Assembly (NCBI RefSeq): GCF_002849855.1
Contig: NZ_CP018617.1
Coordinates: 124,001-188,000, forward strand
Direction of reading: 5' to 3'
From: Vibrio azureus
GTDB lineage: Bacteria; Pseudomonadota; Gammaproteobacteria; Enterobacterales; Vibrionaceae
DNA: 64,000 nucleotides
Part shown: positions 7,509 through 16,004 of the stretch, one piece after another
Numbering within the stretch: position 1 is the first letter of the stretch
Layout of the letters: every line of letters starts with the position of its first letter
Program-made: the position numbers and the translations under genes
Notes under the pieces: generated by a model
Database searches by the model: none
The model's input: the letters and a program-made list of their open reading frames with translations, nothing else
What the model was told of the DNA's origin: nothing

Positions 7509-7644
7509 ATTTATAAAAGATAGATAGAAAAAATCACAAGTTACTGATTTTAAATGTATTTTTATTTTTAAATAAAATTTGAGATATTTTTTGTAGAAAT
7601 ATAAATTTAATAAAAGTAACCTTTTAGATATAAAAGTTATCTAT

Positions 7645-9261
7645 GTGGATATTAAGTTGAGTAAGAAAACCATCGCCGTGAGTTTAATAGGTACTCAGTT
7701 AGACTTTTCTGGTAAGCGTGAAGACCGCTGGGCAAAGTGGCGACCTAATATTAGCCTTTGTAGCCAAGAAGACATCGTGATCGATGAGCTGCATATGTTG
7801 CATGACAATCACTCAGAGCGCTTAGCCAGCCATGTTGCGCTTGATATTGGTAGTGTGTCACCTGAAACCCAAGTGACATTGTATAATATTAACTTTAGTG
7901 ATCCCTGGGACTTCGAAGAGGTTTACTCTAAGCTCTATGATTGGTGCCAGCAGCAGCGATTTGATACCGAGCAGAATGACTACCTTTTTCATATCACAAC
8001 GGGGACTCACGTCGTACAAATCTGTAGCTTTTTATTAACTGAGAGCCGCCATTTTCCGGGCCGTTTGATCCAAACCTCTCCTGATAAAAAAAATAGCAAT
8101 AAATCGATAGGGCGCGTGCAGATCATAGATCTCGATCTTTCTAAGTATGATCAGCTTGCTACGCGTTTTGATCGTGAGCATTTAGAGGGTAAGGCGTTCC
8201 TAAAAGGAGGAATTCAAACTAAGAATGCAGACTTTAACCGCTTAATCACCCAAGTTGAAAAAGTTGCGATACGCTCGAGCGATCCCATGCTACTCACTGG
8301 CCCAACGGGTGCTGGAAAAAGCCAACTTGCCACTCGAATTTTCCAACTTAAAAAACGTCGCTCGATGCTGAAGGGCGATTTAGTTGCCGTCAACTGTGCA
8401 ACTCTGAAAGGGGAAAACGCAATGGCTGCATTATTTGGTCACACAAGAGGTGCGTTTACAGGAGCGCAAAAGGAACGAAGTGGTTACTTACTTACCGCAC
8501 ATCAGGGCATGTTGTTCTTAGATGAAATAGGTGAATTAGGGATCGAGGAGCAGGCAATGTTACTGCATGCGATTGAGAACAAGGCTTTTCACCCAGTCGG
8601 CAGTGATAAAACGGTTACAAGTGATTTTCAGCTTATTGCTGGCACCAATAAGGATCTTAAAGCTGAAGTCGCCAAAGGACATTTTAGGGAAGACTTATTA
8701 GCGCGAATCAATCTTTGGACTTACAAACTGCCAGCTTTAAAAGAGCGAAGGGAAGATATTCCAGCCAATATTGATTATGAAATTGAAGCTTATGCACAAA
8801 AACACAGCCAGCGAGTACAATTTAACAAAGAAGCAAAGCGAGCGTTTGAGAAATTTGCGACTTCGCAAGAAGCTATTTGGTCGGGCAACTTTCGTGATTT
8901 AAGTTCTGCTATTACCCGATTGTGTACGCTTGCTGACTCCTCAAGGATTTCGATTGATGATGTTGAAGACGAAATTATTCGATTAAGAAGTGCTTGGCAG
9001 GGGCCTGATGAATATCGAACAGGTAATCTGCTGGTGAATTACCTTACTGAGTATCAAATTTCTGAGTTAGATCAATTTGACATTCAACAGCTCAATCATG
9101 TTCTTTCGGTATGTTTGCGTCACAGTAGTATGGCCTCTGCTGGTCGAGAATTATTTAATGTCAGTCGAACAAAAAAGTCACAAACTAATGACTCTACCCG
9201 ATTGCAAAAATACCTGAGTAAGTTTGGTTTGAAATGGCGTTTGATAAGAGAAGTTGGGTAA
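7645..9261 (+). CDS. rtcR: Sigma-54-dependent activator RtcR
   Basis: A 538-aa protein closely matching E. coli RtcR. The N-terminal about 180 residues are the CARF-type RtcR sensor domain (HITTGTHVVQIC, about 115-126). The AAA+ domain has Walker A GPTGAGKS (about 219-226), the sigma-54 contact motif GAFTGA (about 269-274) and Walker B LFLDEIGE (about 290-297). A helix-turn-helix lies at the C-terminus. In E. coli and Salmonella RtcR activates rtcBA; RNA ligands such as tRNA fragments have been proposed as the signal. The start is GTG 7645; the ATG at 7643 is out of frame and stops at once. It is divergent from the operon it should control. Confidence 0.95.
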   Translation: MDIKLSKKTIAVSLIGTQLDFSGKREDRWAKWRPNISLCSQEDIVIDELHMLHDNHSERLASHVALDIGSVSPETQVTLYNINFSDPWDFEEVYSKLYDWCQQQRFDTEQNDYLFHITTGTHVVQICSFLLTESRHFPGRLIQTSPDKKNSNKSIGRVQIIDLDLSKYDQLATRFDREHLEGKAFLKGGIQTKNADFNRLITQVEKVAIRSSDPMLLTGPTGAGKSQLATRIFQLKKRRSMLKGDLVAVNCATLKGENAMAALFGHTRGAFTGAQKERSGYLLTAHQGMLFLDEIGELGIEEQAMLLHAIENKAFHPVGSDKTVTSDFQLIAGTNKDLKAEVAKGHFREDLLARINLWTYKLPALKERREDIPANIDYEIEAYAQKHSQRVQFNKEAKRAFEKFATSQEAIWSGNFRDLSSAITRLCTLADSSRISIDDVEDEIIRLRSAWQGPDEYRTGNLLVNYLTEYQISELDQFDIQQLNHVLSVCLRHSSMASAGRELFNVSRTKKSQTNDSTRLQKYLSKFGLKWRLIREVG

Positions 9262-9293
9262 GTTTTAAGTCACTAATTAATATATAAAATGTG

Positions 9294-9361
9294 TTGGTTA
9301 GAAAGTCGGTAAGGCGATATAATTTAGCGGCCATTCAAGCGGGAAATGGCAGTGTACAAGC
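9294..9361 (+). promoter_or_regulatory. Candidate kptA promoters (sigma-70 type and sigma-54-like)
   Basis: In the 164-bp rtcR-kptA gap, TTGGTT (9294-9299) and a perfect TATAAT (9318-9323) are 18 bp apart. Downstream, TGGCAGT-GTAC-AAGC (9347-9361) has the sigma-54 spacing GG-N10-GC but is weak elsewhere. A 6-bp dyad GCCATT/AATGGC (9330-9350) overlaps it. Confidence 0.35.
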
Positions 9362-9425
9362 GCCTCCTGAATCGTTATATAGCTAAGCAGTAGATTCTAA
9401 TTCTGAAACGTTATCGAGAATTCTA

Positions 9426-9989
9426 ATGACACCGAAAAAAATAAAAAATGTGAGTAAGTTTCTAAGTTTTGTATTGCGCCATAAACCGGATGCGATTGGT
9501 TTAGATCTTGACCAAAATGGTTGGGCTAATATCAATGAGTTGATTAACAAAGGGAATGGTTCGGCGGAGGTAAGCGATTTATCTTACTCTCTTATCCAGC
9601 AAGTAGTGGCCAGCAATGATAAAAAGCGGTTTCTTATTTCTGAAGATGGTTTATCGATCAGAGCCAATCAAGGGCATTCCATTAAGGTTGACTTGCAGCT
9701 CAAACCGACCGAGCCTCCTGAATGGTTATATCACGGAACAGCCACACGCTTTTTAGAAAGTATTATGGCCACAGGATTAACATCTCAAGCACGCCAGCAT
9801 GTCCATCTTTCTACCAACCTTGATACCGCTAGGGCTGTGGGTCAACGTTATGGAGAACCTGTTATCCTCACAATAAATGCACAGCAAATGCATCAACGCG
9901 GTCTGCCGTTTTATTTGTCAGAAAATGGGGTTTGGTTAACTGAGCATGTTCCGACTCAGTACATCAGTAATCGGCCTGACGTTTGTTAA
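9426..9989 (+). CDS. kptA: RNA 2'-phosphotransferase KptA/Tpt1
   Basis: A 187-aa KptA. The enzyme moves an internal RNA 2'-phosphate to NAD+, releasing ADP-ribose 1'',2''-cyclic phosphate. Seen here: the N-terminal winged-helix part with SKFLSFVLRHKPDAIGL (Arg-His pair), then DKKRFLI, the NAD-binding LYHGTATRFLESI and VHLSTNLDTA, and VILTINAQQMHQRGLPFYLS. The length is that of bacterial KptA. It follows rtcR on the same strand after 164 bp. RtcB ligation leaves no 2'-phosphate, so its role beside Rtc is not obvious; it may clean RNA ends or ADP-ribosylate them. Confidence 0.93.
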   Translation: MTPKKIKNVSKFLSFVLRHKPDAIGLDLDQNGWANINELINKGNGSAEVSDLSYSLIQQVVASNDKKRFLISEDGLSIRANQGHSIKVDLQLKPTEPPEWLYHGTATRFLESIMATGLTSQARQHVHLSTNLDTARAVGQRYGEPVILTINAQQMHQRGLPFYLSENGVWLTEHVPTQYISNRPDVC

Positions 9990-10191
9990 GCGACGAAGGA
10001 AGGCAAACCCTCTCTTTTAAAAAAATAGCCAACTTTAGCGCCCCAAGTCATCATCTGTTTTATGAAAGCCAAAGAAAAATTATGAAATATTGAGCAATTT
10101 AACATTTATTATATTTATTTGGTATTTCTAAGGTGTATGGCTATTCATCCTGTGATTATATAAACCTCATGTGATTTCACTGAGCTGACAC

Positions 10192-10252
10192 ATAACCAAG
10201 TAACCTCGCTCTGAAACAAGCACCTTGGGGTCACTTGGGTATAAAACGTTTT
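10192..10252. repeat. Interspersed palindromic repeat, copy 6 (full element)
   Basis: Arms TAACCAAGTAACCTCG and TTGGGGTCACTTGGGTATA face each other around CTCTGAAACAAGCACC. It fills the end of the 9990-10301 gap, which otherwise shows no gene. Confidence 0.75.
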
Positions 10253-10301
10253 AGTTTTTGTTGAAAGTGTTTTGTCAACGCAGCATGAGGGATATATAAC
10301 A

Positions 10302-13019
10302 ATGATAACAAAGGAAACCAATCGCCCAAGTGGAACGGAAAATGTGCCTCTTTCTGCTCTGGCCTTGCAGGACAATGAATACAAGGCAATGGGAAAAAAT
10401 ATCAAAATGGTCACTCAACAGGAAGGCTCCTATCTTACCGACGAAAGTCCGATACGCATTCTACAAAGAGCAAACTCATTTTTGCACGGTACTTTTTTGC
10501 GTGACACCTTAGCTAATAAGCCAATTCGTTTAGTCGATGCTGATGGCTCCTCTGGTTCTATAAATTCATCGCGAGTTATTCAGCTCAATAGTGCGAATAG
10601 AGATAATGAAAGTGTTCCTGAACGTCGAATCATTGCTGGCGATCTGAAGGCCATCCAGCTTGCTCTTTTGGCTTTCATGCAGAACTCTCCTGAGCGTTAT
10701 CACAACGCAATCCAATTGTTGCATGTAGAGCTTCAGCCCGCCTTAGATAAATATCAGGGGCATAATGGACACTTATCCTATCAAGATACAAAGCTGACTC
10801 ATGTTGTGTTCAAAAAATTAGCCAAACAACTGCCTAAAGGAGAGTTGAAGGAGTTATGCACTATTCTTGCTCAGCACACTAAATGTGACTGGATGCAAAT
10901 GAAGCATGAAAAGTTACAAGCTAAGCAGTTGTTGGAATATCTGGAACTGGGCAAACCAGGAGCTGGAAAAGCAACTGCCTATCATGCTGGTATCAATGTC
11001 GGTGCAAGTTTATTGGCGGTGCCTGGCACGGAAACGAAAGTCGGCCCTTTTGCTGAGCTCTCTTTGGGCGCTACAACAGAAAACAGATTTAACGTTGATG
11101 ATGAAGGGTTGGTGTTTGAGGAGAAAAGCCATTCACTGAGTGCTGGGGTTGCGGGTGGATTACAAGCTAAATTGGCAAACGAAATTGGTATGAGTGCACA
11201 AGCTAATGTAATAGGTAAAAGCAGTCTGACTTATTTTAAAGAGTGGAATAATTCTAAAGATTATATTGCACAAAATGGCCCAGATACTAAGAGAACCAAA
11301 GACCTACAAAAGCAAAAGCAATGGGTGGCGAACAGTCAACACCGTCTTAATGAGCTTTTGAATCATGTCTTAAAGATGAAAGCGAATGTTCATGCACCTG
11401 CACCAGAGAGAACCAAACCTCTCACTGGTTTCTATAAGACGACGACGGGAGAAGTAAGTGCATCAATCAATGCTGGGACTGCTTTTAAAGTTGGTGAGCT
11501 TGATGTGAAATTTGGTGGTGGTTTAGGTGCAAGTCGCTCGAAAAGTACAACCGATATTTATGAATTTGTGCCAAGTTACCTTGCGGATGTGGTGCTCAAA
11601 AATAGCGCGAAGCTTAATGAACTACCAGCTAACTTTACTCAGCATGCGCGACAAATCATAGACAGCACCCTTGAGTTCAAAGATAAACCTAAAACCGCGA
11701 TTGGAGGGCTGAACCTGCTAAAAACCGATCTTAATGTGTATTATGAGGTGGTGCAAAAGTACGATTATTATAAATCTTACAAACATGCGGATAAAACAGA
11801 GTTGAAAGCTTTAAGGGCCCAAAAGCACGCGATTGAAAATCGTTGGGGTGCAATTGGTCGGCATCAGTTTTTACAATTTGCGTCCGCGTCACATGCTCTC
11901 TTTGCAAGTACGATCATGCCGAATAAACAATTAGCCTCAGCAATCGATCCCAAAAGAGAGCAAGCATTGGTTAACTTAATCGGCCAAACGGGAGTTCTGG
12001 TCCAGAATCCTACTATCGATTATTCCAAGTCTCGTTTAGATAGGATTGCTACTTTTAAACAGGAAGTGTATTTGCAAGTTGCAGATACCAACTCTAGCTT
12101 TGACATTACCGCTGGTCCATTTAAAGGTCAGTTAACGGTGGTTGAGCGTCAACGCTTGCACCCCAGCCGAGTCCGTGAAGGTCGTTATATTGATGTTGTC
12201 TTAACCGGAACAATAGCTAGTTCACTACAAGGGTTAGTCAAAGGGTTAACAATTAAAGAGGCGATTGCTGAGCATGGGATTGAGTTGCCTGGTGAGTTGG
12301 ATATTATCCCAGATATCGGAGCGGGTGCGTCGTTGTCCCATACGACTCGTTTCTTTAAACCAGAATATAGTCAAGCTGATGACTATAAGGGAGAAAAAGG
12401 GTGGCGCAAGCAGTTCTCACGTAACACAAAGACGGTAGCAGCTGATATCAATCTGGGTGGCTCAGGTACGGTAGCAGCAGGTGCACACGTTGGAGTTCGA
12501 GGTGGTATAAATCACAAAGTGACTAAGGTGATGAATGAGAAAATTGCGAGCGATGATCTGACTTTTACTATGGTGCGCTTTAACCGTTTTTACCGTGATG
12601 CGAAGCTAAATACTGACAATACAGCATGGAAAGCATTCTTCAAAGATAATGAAGCAGAGTATAGGAAGATGTTTTTGCTTCTTGGTTCAGAATCGCATCC
12701 AATGAAAGAAGAAGTGACGTATTTCTTTAATGAGTTGATAAAGCGAGCTCCTCTAGAGCAAAAAGATGCTCTGCGTAATCGATACGTGCACTTTTTTGAA
12801 ACTATGGCTGACTTTAGAGCTGATGAAGAGAATCTTGAGAAGTTTCACAAGGCGCAAGCCAGTTTAGAATACTATTTAGAGCAACAAACCGTGCCTTGGT
12901 GGGAGGCCCATACGAGTCGCTGGAAAGACCTGGAATTTAAACCAGAGGCAAACTCAGGATTGGACTGGAACTCCAAATTATGGAAAAAGTTGGGTTTGCA
13001 TACTAGAGCTAATAACTAG
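10302..13019 (+). CDS. Large protein of unknown function with glycine-rich repeat-like segments
   Basis: A 905-aa protein I do not recognise. ATG 10302 follows GAGGG by 10 nt, better than TTG 10272. There is no signal peptide or clear membrane helix. Three Gly/Ala/Ser-rich beta-like segments recur: HAGINVGASLLAVPG (about 240), GEVSASINAGTAFKVG (about 385) and ADINLGGSGTVAAGAHVGV (about 720). Charged helical regions separate them. The C-terminus is rich in W and charged residues. It has its own terminator and no partners. Large soluble proteins like this are often secreted effectors or toxins, but nothing here proves it. Confidence 0.85.
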   Translation: MITKETNRPSGTENVPLSALALQDNEYKAMGKNIKMVTQQEGSYLTDESPIRILQRANSFLHGTFLRDTLANKPIRLVDADGSSGSINSSRVIQLNSANRDNESVPERRIIAGDLKAIQLALLAFMQNSPERYHNAIQLLHVELQPALDKYQGHNGHLSYQDTKLTHVVFKKLAKQLPKGELKELCTILAQHTKCDWMQMKHEKLQAKQLLEYLELGKPGAGKATAYHAGINVGASLLAVPGTETKVGPFAELSLGATTENRFNVDDEGLVFEEKSHSLSAGVAGGLQAKLANEIGMSAQANVIGKSSLTYFKEWNNSKDYIAQNGPDTKRTKDLQKQKQWVANSQHRLNELLNHVLKMKANVHAPAPERTKPLTGFYKTTTGEVSASINAGTAFKVGELDVKFGGGLGASRSKSTTDIYEFVPSYLADVVLKNSAKLNELPANFTQHARQIIDSTLEFKDKPKTAIGGLNLLKTDLNVYYEVVQKYDYYKSYKHADKTELKALRAQKHAIENRWGAIGRHQFLQFASASHALFASTIMPNKQLASAIDPKREQALVNLIGQTGVLVQNPTIDYSKSRLDRIATFKQEVYLQVADTNSSFDITAGPFKGQLTVVERQRLHPSRVREGRYIDVVLTGTIASSLQGLVKGLTIKEAIAEHGIELPGELDIIPDIGAGASLSHTTRFFKPEYSQADDYKGEKGWRKQFSRNTKTVAADINLGGSGTVAAGAHVGVRGGINHKVTKVMNEKIASDDLTFTMVRFNRFYRDAKLNTDNTAWKAFFKDNEAEYRKMFLLLGSESHPMKEEVTYFFNELIKRAPLEQKDALRNRYVHFFETMADFRADEENLEKFHKAQASLEYYLEQQTVPWWEAHTSRWKDLEFKPEANSGLDWNSKLWKKLGLHTRANN

Positions 13020-13050
13020 CTCTGGCTATTCTTTAAGTATTCGCAATGAA

Positions 13051-13075
13051 AACACCCCAAGCAAGGGGTGTTTTT
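13051..13075 (+). terminator. Intrinsic terminator of the 905-aa gene
   Basis: Stem AACACCCC/GGGGTGTT with loop AAGCAA followed by a short T run, 31 nt after the stop. Confidence 0.85.
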
Positions 13076-13114
13076 GGTATGTGTTGAGTAAAATACTAAC
13101 TTTCGGCAGGATCT

Positions 13115-13147
13115 TTATACCCAAGCATCTTGAGGTTACTTGGGTAA
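13115..13147. repeat. Interspersed palindromic repeat, copy 7, overlapping the end of yiaA
   Basis: TTATACCCAAG-CATC-TTGAGGTTACTTGGGTAAA. Its right arm encodes the last codons and stop of the yiaA-like gene (DLPK-stop). Confidence 0.75.
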
Positions 13148-13576
13148 ATCTTCTGTTTTGTTTGATACTATGTCGTCTTCTTTGAAGTATTCAAGGTCCC
13201 TAATATTCTTTTGTACGACGATTGAACTGAATAAAGTGAGTATAAATGCGATACCGAAAAAACCTTTTTCATTCAAAAGTAGTGACTCTTCGTTATAAAG
13301 GCCTATCAGCATCAAAACACAGGCAAGAATTACACAAATGATATTTAGATATTTATACGATAACGTAACCTTTAAGTTTTCGGACTCATCCCTAATTGTT
13401 TTTTGCAGTGTAATGACACTAAATAAACCAAAAACTAATACAACAAAGTAGTAGCCTTGCTCATTTAATTGTAAATTTGATTTGATCAAACCAATCATGT
13501 AGGTAAATACACCTATGCCTAAGGCAATGAGCGCGGTTAAGACGTATGGTTTGGTAGGAGCTAACGATTTATCCAT
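13136..13576 (-). CDS. yiaA: YiaA-type inner-membrane protein (YiaAB domains)
   Basis: A 146-aa protein with four hydrophobic segments in two matching halves. Each half has a helix pair ending in a QKTIRD or QKNIRD motif, as in the YiaAB two-helix domain. E. coli YiaA is 145 aa. It is an inner-membrane protein of unknown function. The last residues (DLPK) come from an interspersed repeat, so the natural C-terminus may have been replaced. Start is ATG 13576. Confidence 0.8.
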   Translation of the reverse strand: MDKSLAPTKPYVLTALIALGIGVFTYMIGLIKSNLQLNEQGYYFVVLVFGLFSVITLQKTIRDESENLKVTLSYKYLNIICVILACVLMLIGLYNEESLLLNEKGFFGIAFILTLFSSIVVQKNIRDLEYFKEDDIVSNKTEDLPK

Positions 13577-13675
13577 AATTTTTAATTTAGTTTATTGTTT
13601 TTAAAAAATGACACACTTGCGATGCATGCTATACGGAGTTCTTTTTCACTTGATAATAATTCTTAGTCTTAGCTA

Positions 13676-14137
13676 TTACTCATTAATAACTTGCTCCTGT
13701 TGTTCACTTGACTCTTCTTTCAACTTAAGAGAACATTTATAGACGAAATCTTGCTCAGTCACATCTACACTAATTTTGTATCCTGATGGTAAATCATTAT
13801 CATATATATCAATCGAGCTTTTTATTTTAGCATCAATTTCATCTAAATATTTTGAATGACGCACATTGACTACATGGCTAAATAATTGATGAAGAGCTAT
13901 GCCTACACTAGCAATGGGACCCGGGAATATCTGAATAAGCTGTAAAAGGGTAGGTCCATCATTTCGGTCATAATAAATCGTATCTGGACCCAAAAAGAGA
14001 GTAATGACCCCAACAAGACCGATCACAGCACTTGTGCATACCAGAAAATTATACAAAGTATTATTAGGTTTTTCTACTGGTTCGATTTTAATGAAACAAG
14101 GCAAGTTATCGATGGTTGCTTTATCGGAAATGCGCAT
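13676..14137 (-). CDS. Hypothetical membrane protein, two helices
   Basis: A 153-aa protein. After a hydrophilic N-terminus there are two likely membrane helices: NFLVCTSAVIGLVGVITLFL at about residues 30-50 and one at about 70-90 around FPGPIASVGIALHQLF. A charged tail rich in Glu/Gln follows. Family not recognised. It lies 99 nt downstream of the yiaA start on the same strand and the two could share a transcript. It is AT-rich. Confidence 0.65.
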   Translation of the reverse strand: MRISDKATIDNLPCFIKIEPVEKPNNTLYNFLVCTSAVIGLVGVITLFLGPDTIYYDRNDGPTLLQLIQIFPGPIASVGIALHQLFSHVVNVRHSKYLDEIDAKIKSSIDIYDNDLPSGYKISVDVTEQDFVYKCSLKLKEESSEQQEQVINE

Positions 14138-14170
14138 ATTATTTCTACTTTAAACTTTTATAGTGCTTCT

Positions 14171-14224
14171 TACACCCAAAGGTCGTTTCGTTGAACACTG
14201 CATCTTGAAGTTACTTGGGTATAT
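14171..14224. repeat. Interspersed palindromic repeat, copy 8
   Basis: Arms TACACCCAAAGGTCG and TTGAAGTTACTTGGGTATA around GTTGAACACTGCATC. Confidence 0.7.
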
Positions 14225-14455
14225 ATAAGATGATATTTATCGGAAAGGATTTTTAAGAACTCAATATGAATATACTTATCTTAAATTTCCACCATTATCA
14301 GCAGCGTTTTTTGTATTTAATAAAAATCAAAGTTAATTCTATCTTTTTTCTTGTATTTTTTCTTTAGTCATAAAGTGGATGTTAATAGTGATTTCATCTT
14401 ATTATCACTTTAATTTGACTTTACAGTGATGGTCGATTGAAATGAGGATATGCTG

Positions 14456-14482
14456 ATATACCAAGTAACCTCAAGATGCTCG
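14456..14482. repeat. Interspersed palindromic repeat, copy 9 (half element)
   Basis: TATACCAAGTAACCTCAAG then ATGCT. The 14138-14623 gap holds copies 8 and 9 and AT-rich sequence; I see no gene in it. Confidence 0.65.
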
Positions 14483-14623
14483 TATTTTGGTAGCGTATCA
14501 CCACCCTGAATAAAGCTTCTGGAGAACACTTCGACATATGTGGTTGTTTTTTATAAAAAAGACCCTGACATTGATTTATCAGAGCCTTTGAAATCAATTG
14601 GGTATATCTGGTTGAGTATGGTG

Positions 14624-15448
14624 TTAGTTTTGCTCTTGTATAACGATAGAACTGCGCTTGATACCATTCTGCTCAGCAAGATCTAGGTAATACTCAATGC
14701 GCTCTTGAGATAATGTTGGCGTTCTTGAAAGCAGCCAGAAGTAATCCGTTGTTGAACCACTTACCAGAGCAACAGAGTAATCAGGCTCAAGATGAAAAAT
14801 GCGGTAGTCGCCATAAAAAGGCCAAAAGAAAGCAACGCGAAGGTAACCGACATTTGGCTCACCTGCTAGATAGGCTGTACCTTTTGCTTCTTGCCACTGG
14901 TTGGTGGCATCATTCCAGCCTTTGTTTGTTACTTCAACCATCCCATCATCTTTTAAGGTGTAAAAAGCCCTACCTTTACTTAGGCCTTGTTCAAAAATAC
15001 TATCGATTCGAGCTATTTCATACCAGGAGCCTAGGTATTGGTTAACATCAAAAGAAGTTACAGGCTCTACAACATTGTATGAACCATACTCCGTATATTC
15101 ACGACCTGCGCTATAAAGGCCTGTATTGGAGTCATAATTAATATTTAGGTTCCAGAATGCAAGACGTGTCGCGCTATCATCATTGGGACGAGAATATAAA
15201 CATTGTACTAGGCTGTGTGGGTTGACGCCTAAACTGGAAGATAGAAGTTGGTTTTCTTCTATTGTCTTAAATTGACATTTTTGTTTTTTATAGCCATCTT
15301 TTTCCATTCTCTCTAGTATTTGATTACTTAGCTCAAATTCATTCAGAACTTTTTCTGGTGTGCTATGTGGAATATTTAAAATATCATTTGCTTGTATAGC
15401 GAGTGAATGTGCACTGATTAATACACCGATCATTACCTGCTTTTTCAT
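14624..15448 (-). CDS. Lipocalin (Blc-like) with an N-terminal extension
   Basis: A 274-aa exported protein. ATG 15448 follows AAGGAAG and gives a clean signal peptide (MKKQVMIGVLISAHSLAIQA). The C-terminal about 155 residues are a bacterial lipocalin: YLGSWYEIARIDSIFEQGL (GxW motif, about 145), then PFYGDYRIFHLEPDY and DYFWLLSRTP (closing Arg motif). E. coli Blc is a lipoprotein of about 177 aa. This one lacks a lipobox and has about 120 extra residues with two Cys between signal peptide and lipocalin. Blc binds lysophospholipids, so a role in envelope lipid handling is likely. Confidence 0.85.
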   Translation of the reverse strand: MKKQVMIGVLISAHSLAIQANDILNIPHSTPEKVLNEFELSNQILERMEKDGYKKQKCQFKTIEENQLLSSSLGVNPHSLVQCLYSRPNDDSATRLAFWNLNINYDSNTGLYSAGREYTEYGSYNVVEPVTSFDVNQYLGSWYEIARIDSIFEQGLSKGRAFYTLKDDGMVEVTNKGWNDATNQWQEAKGTAYLAGEPNVGYLRVAFFWPFYGDYRIFHLEPDYSVALVSGSTTDYFWLLSRTPTLSQERIEYYLDLAEQNGIKRSSIVIQEQN

Positions 15449-16004
15449 ATTTACTTCCTTTTTATTAACAACATTCATGATTGAAAACCTTCAAGCATTT
15501 GAAGTCGCTGTATGAATGGTTTCACCACCAAGCTATCTTAGTTAAGTTTATGTAATCAATGGATTATTTTCTATGTTTTGATTTTTTGAGTAGTCGTTTC
15601 CAAATACGTGTTATTTAAATTACTTCATTGTGCATATCTATTCAGACAATTTAAGATGTCTGCATCTGAATCGTAGCTACACGTCAGTTGAATAGGAAGT
15701 CAATTGAGGAAAGTGAAAAAAATGGCAATGACTGAAGTTTACTGGTTTTCCTTTATTTTATTGTGGTTTTTTTGTTTTTTGGGCGAAGATATTACCTAAT
15801 AGGAAGAAAATATAATCAGTTTATTTGCTCAATTTGTAACGATTTGTCAATATTTTTTGGTGTGAATTTTAACCACTCACCCAATATAAAGCAAAAATAT
15901 CGCTGTTATTATGATGTGTGTTAAATAAATAACAATAAAATTTATATAATTAATCAATGTATGGGAGTATGTTGCGGGCAAATAGCCTAATAAGGAATAT
16001 AATA
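15449..16004. other. AT-rich divergent intergenic region, no gene seen
   Basis: 556 bp between the lipocalin and the INDY-type transporter genes. It should hold both promoters, but I find no convincing operator, RNA or repeat apart from T-rich runs near 15740-15780. Confidence 0.5.

Noticed and set aside
15840..15890. CRP site upstream of the INDY-type transporter (TGTGA...TCAC)
   Set aside because: The half-sites are 11 nt apart, not the required 6.
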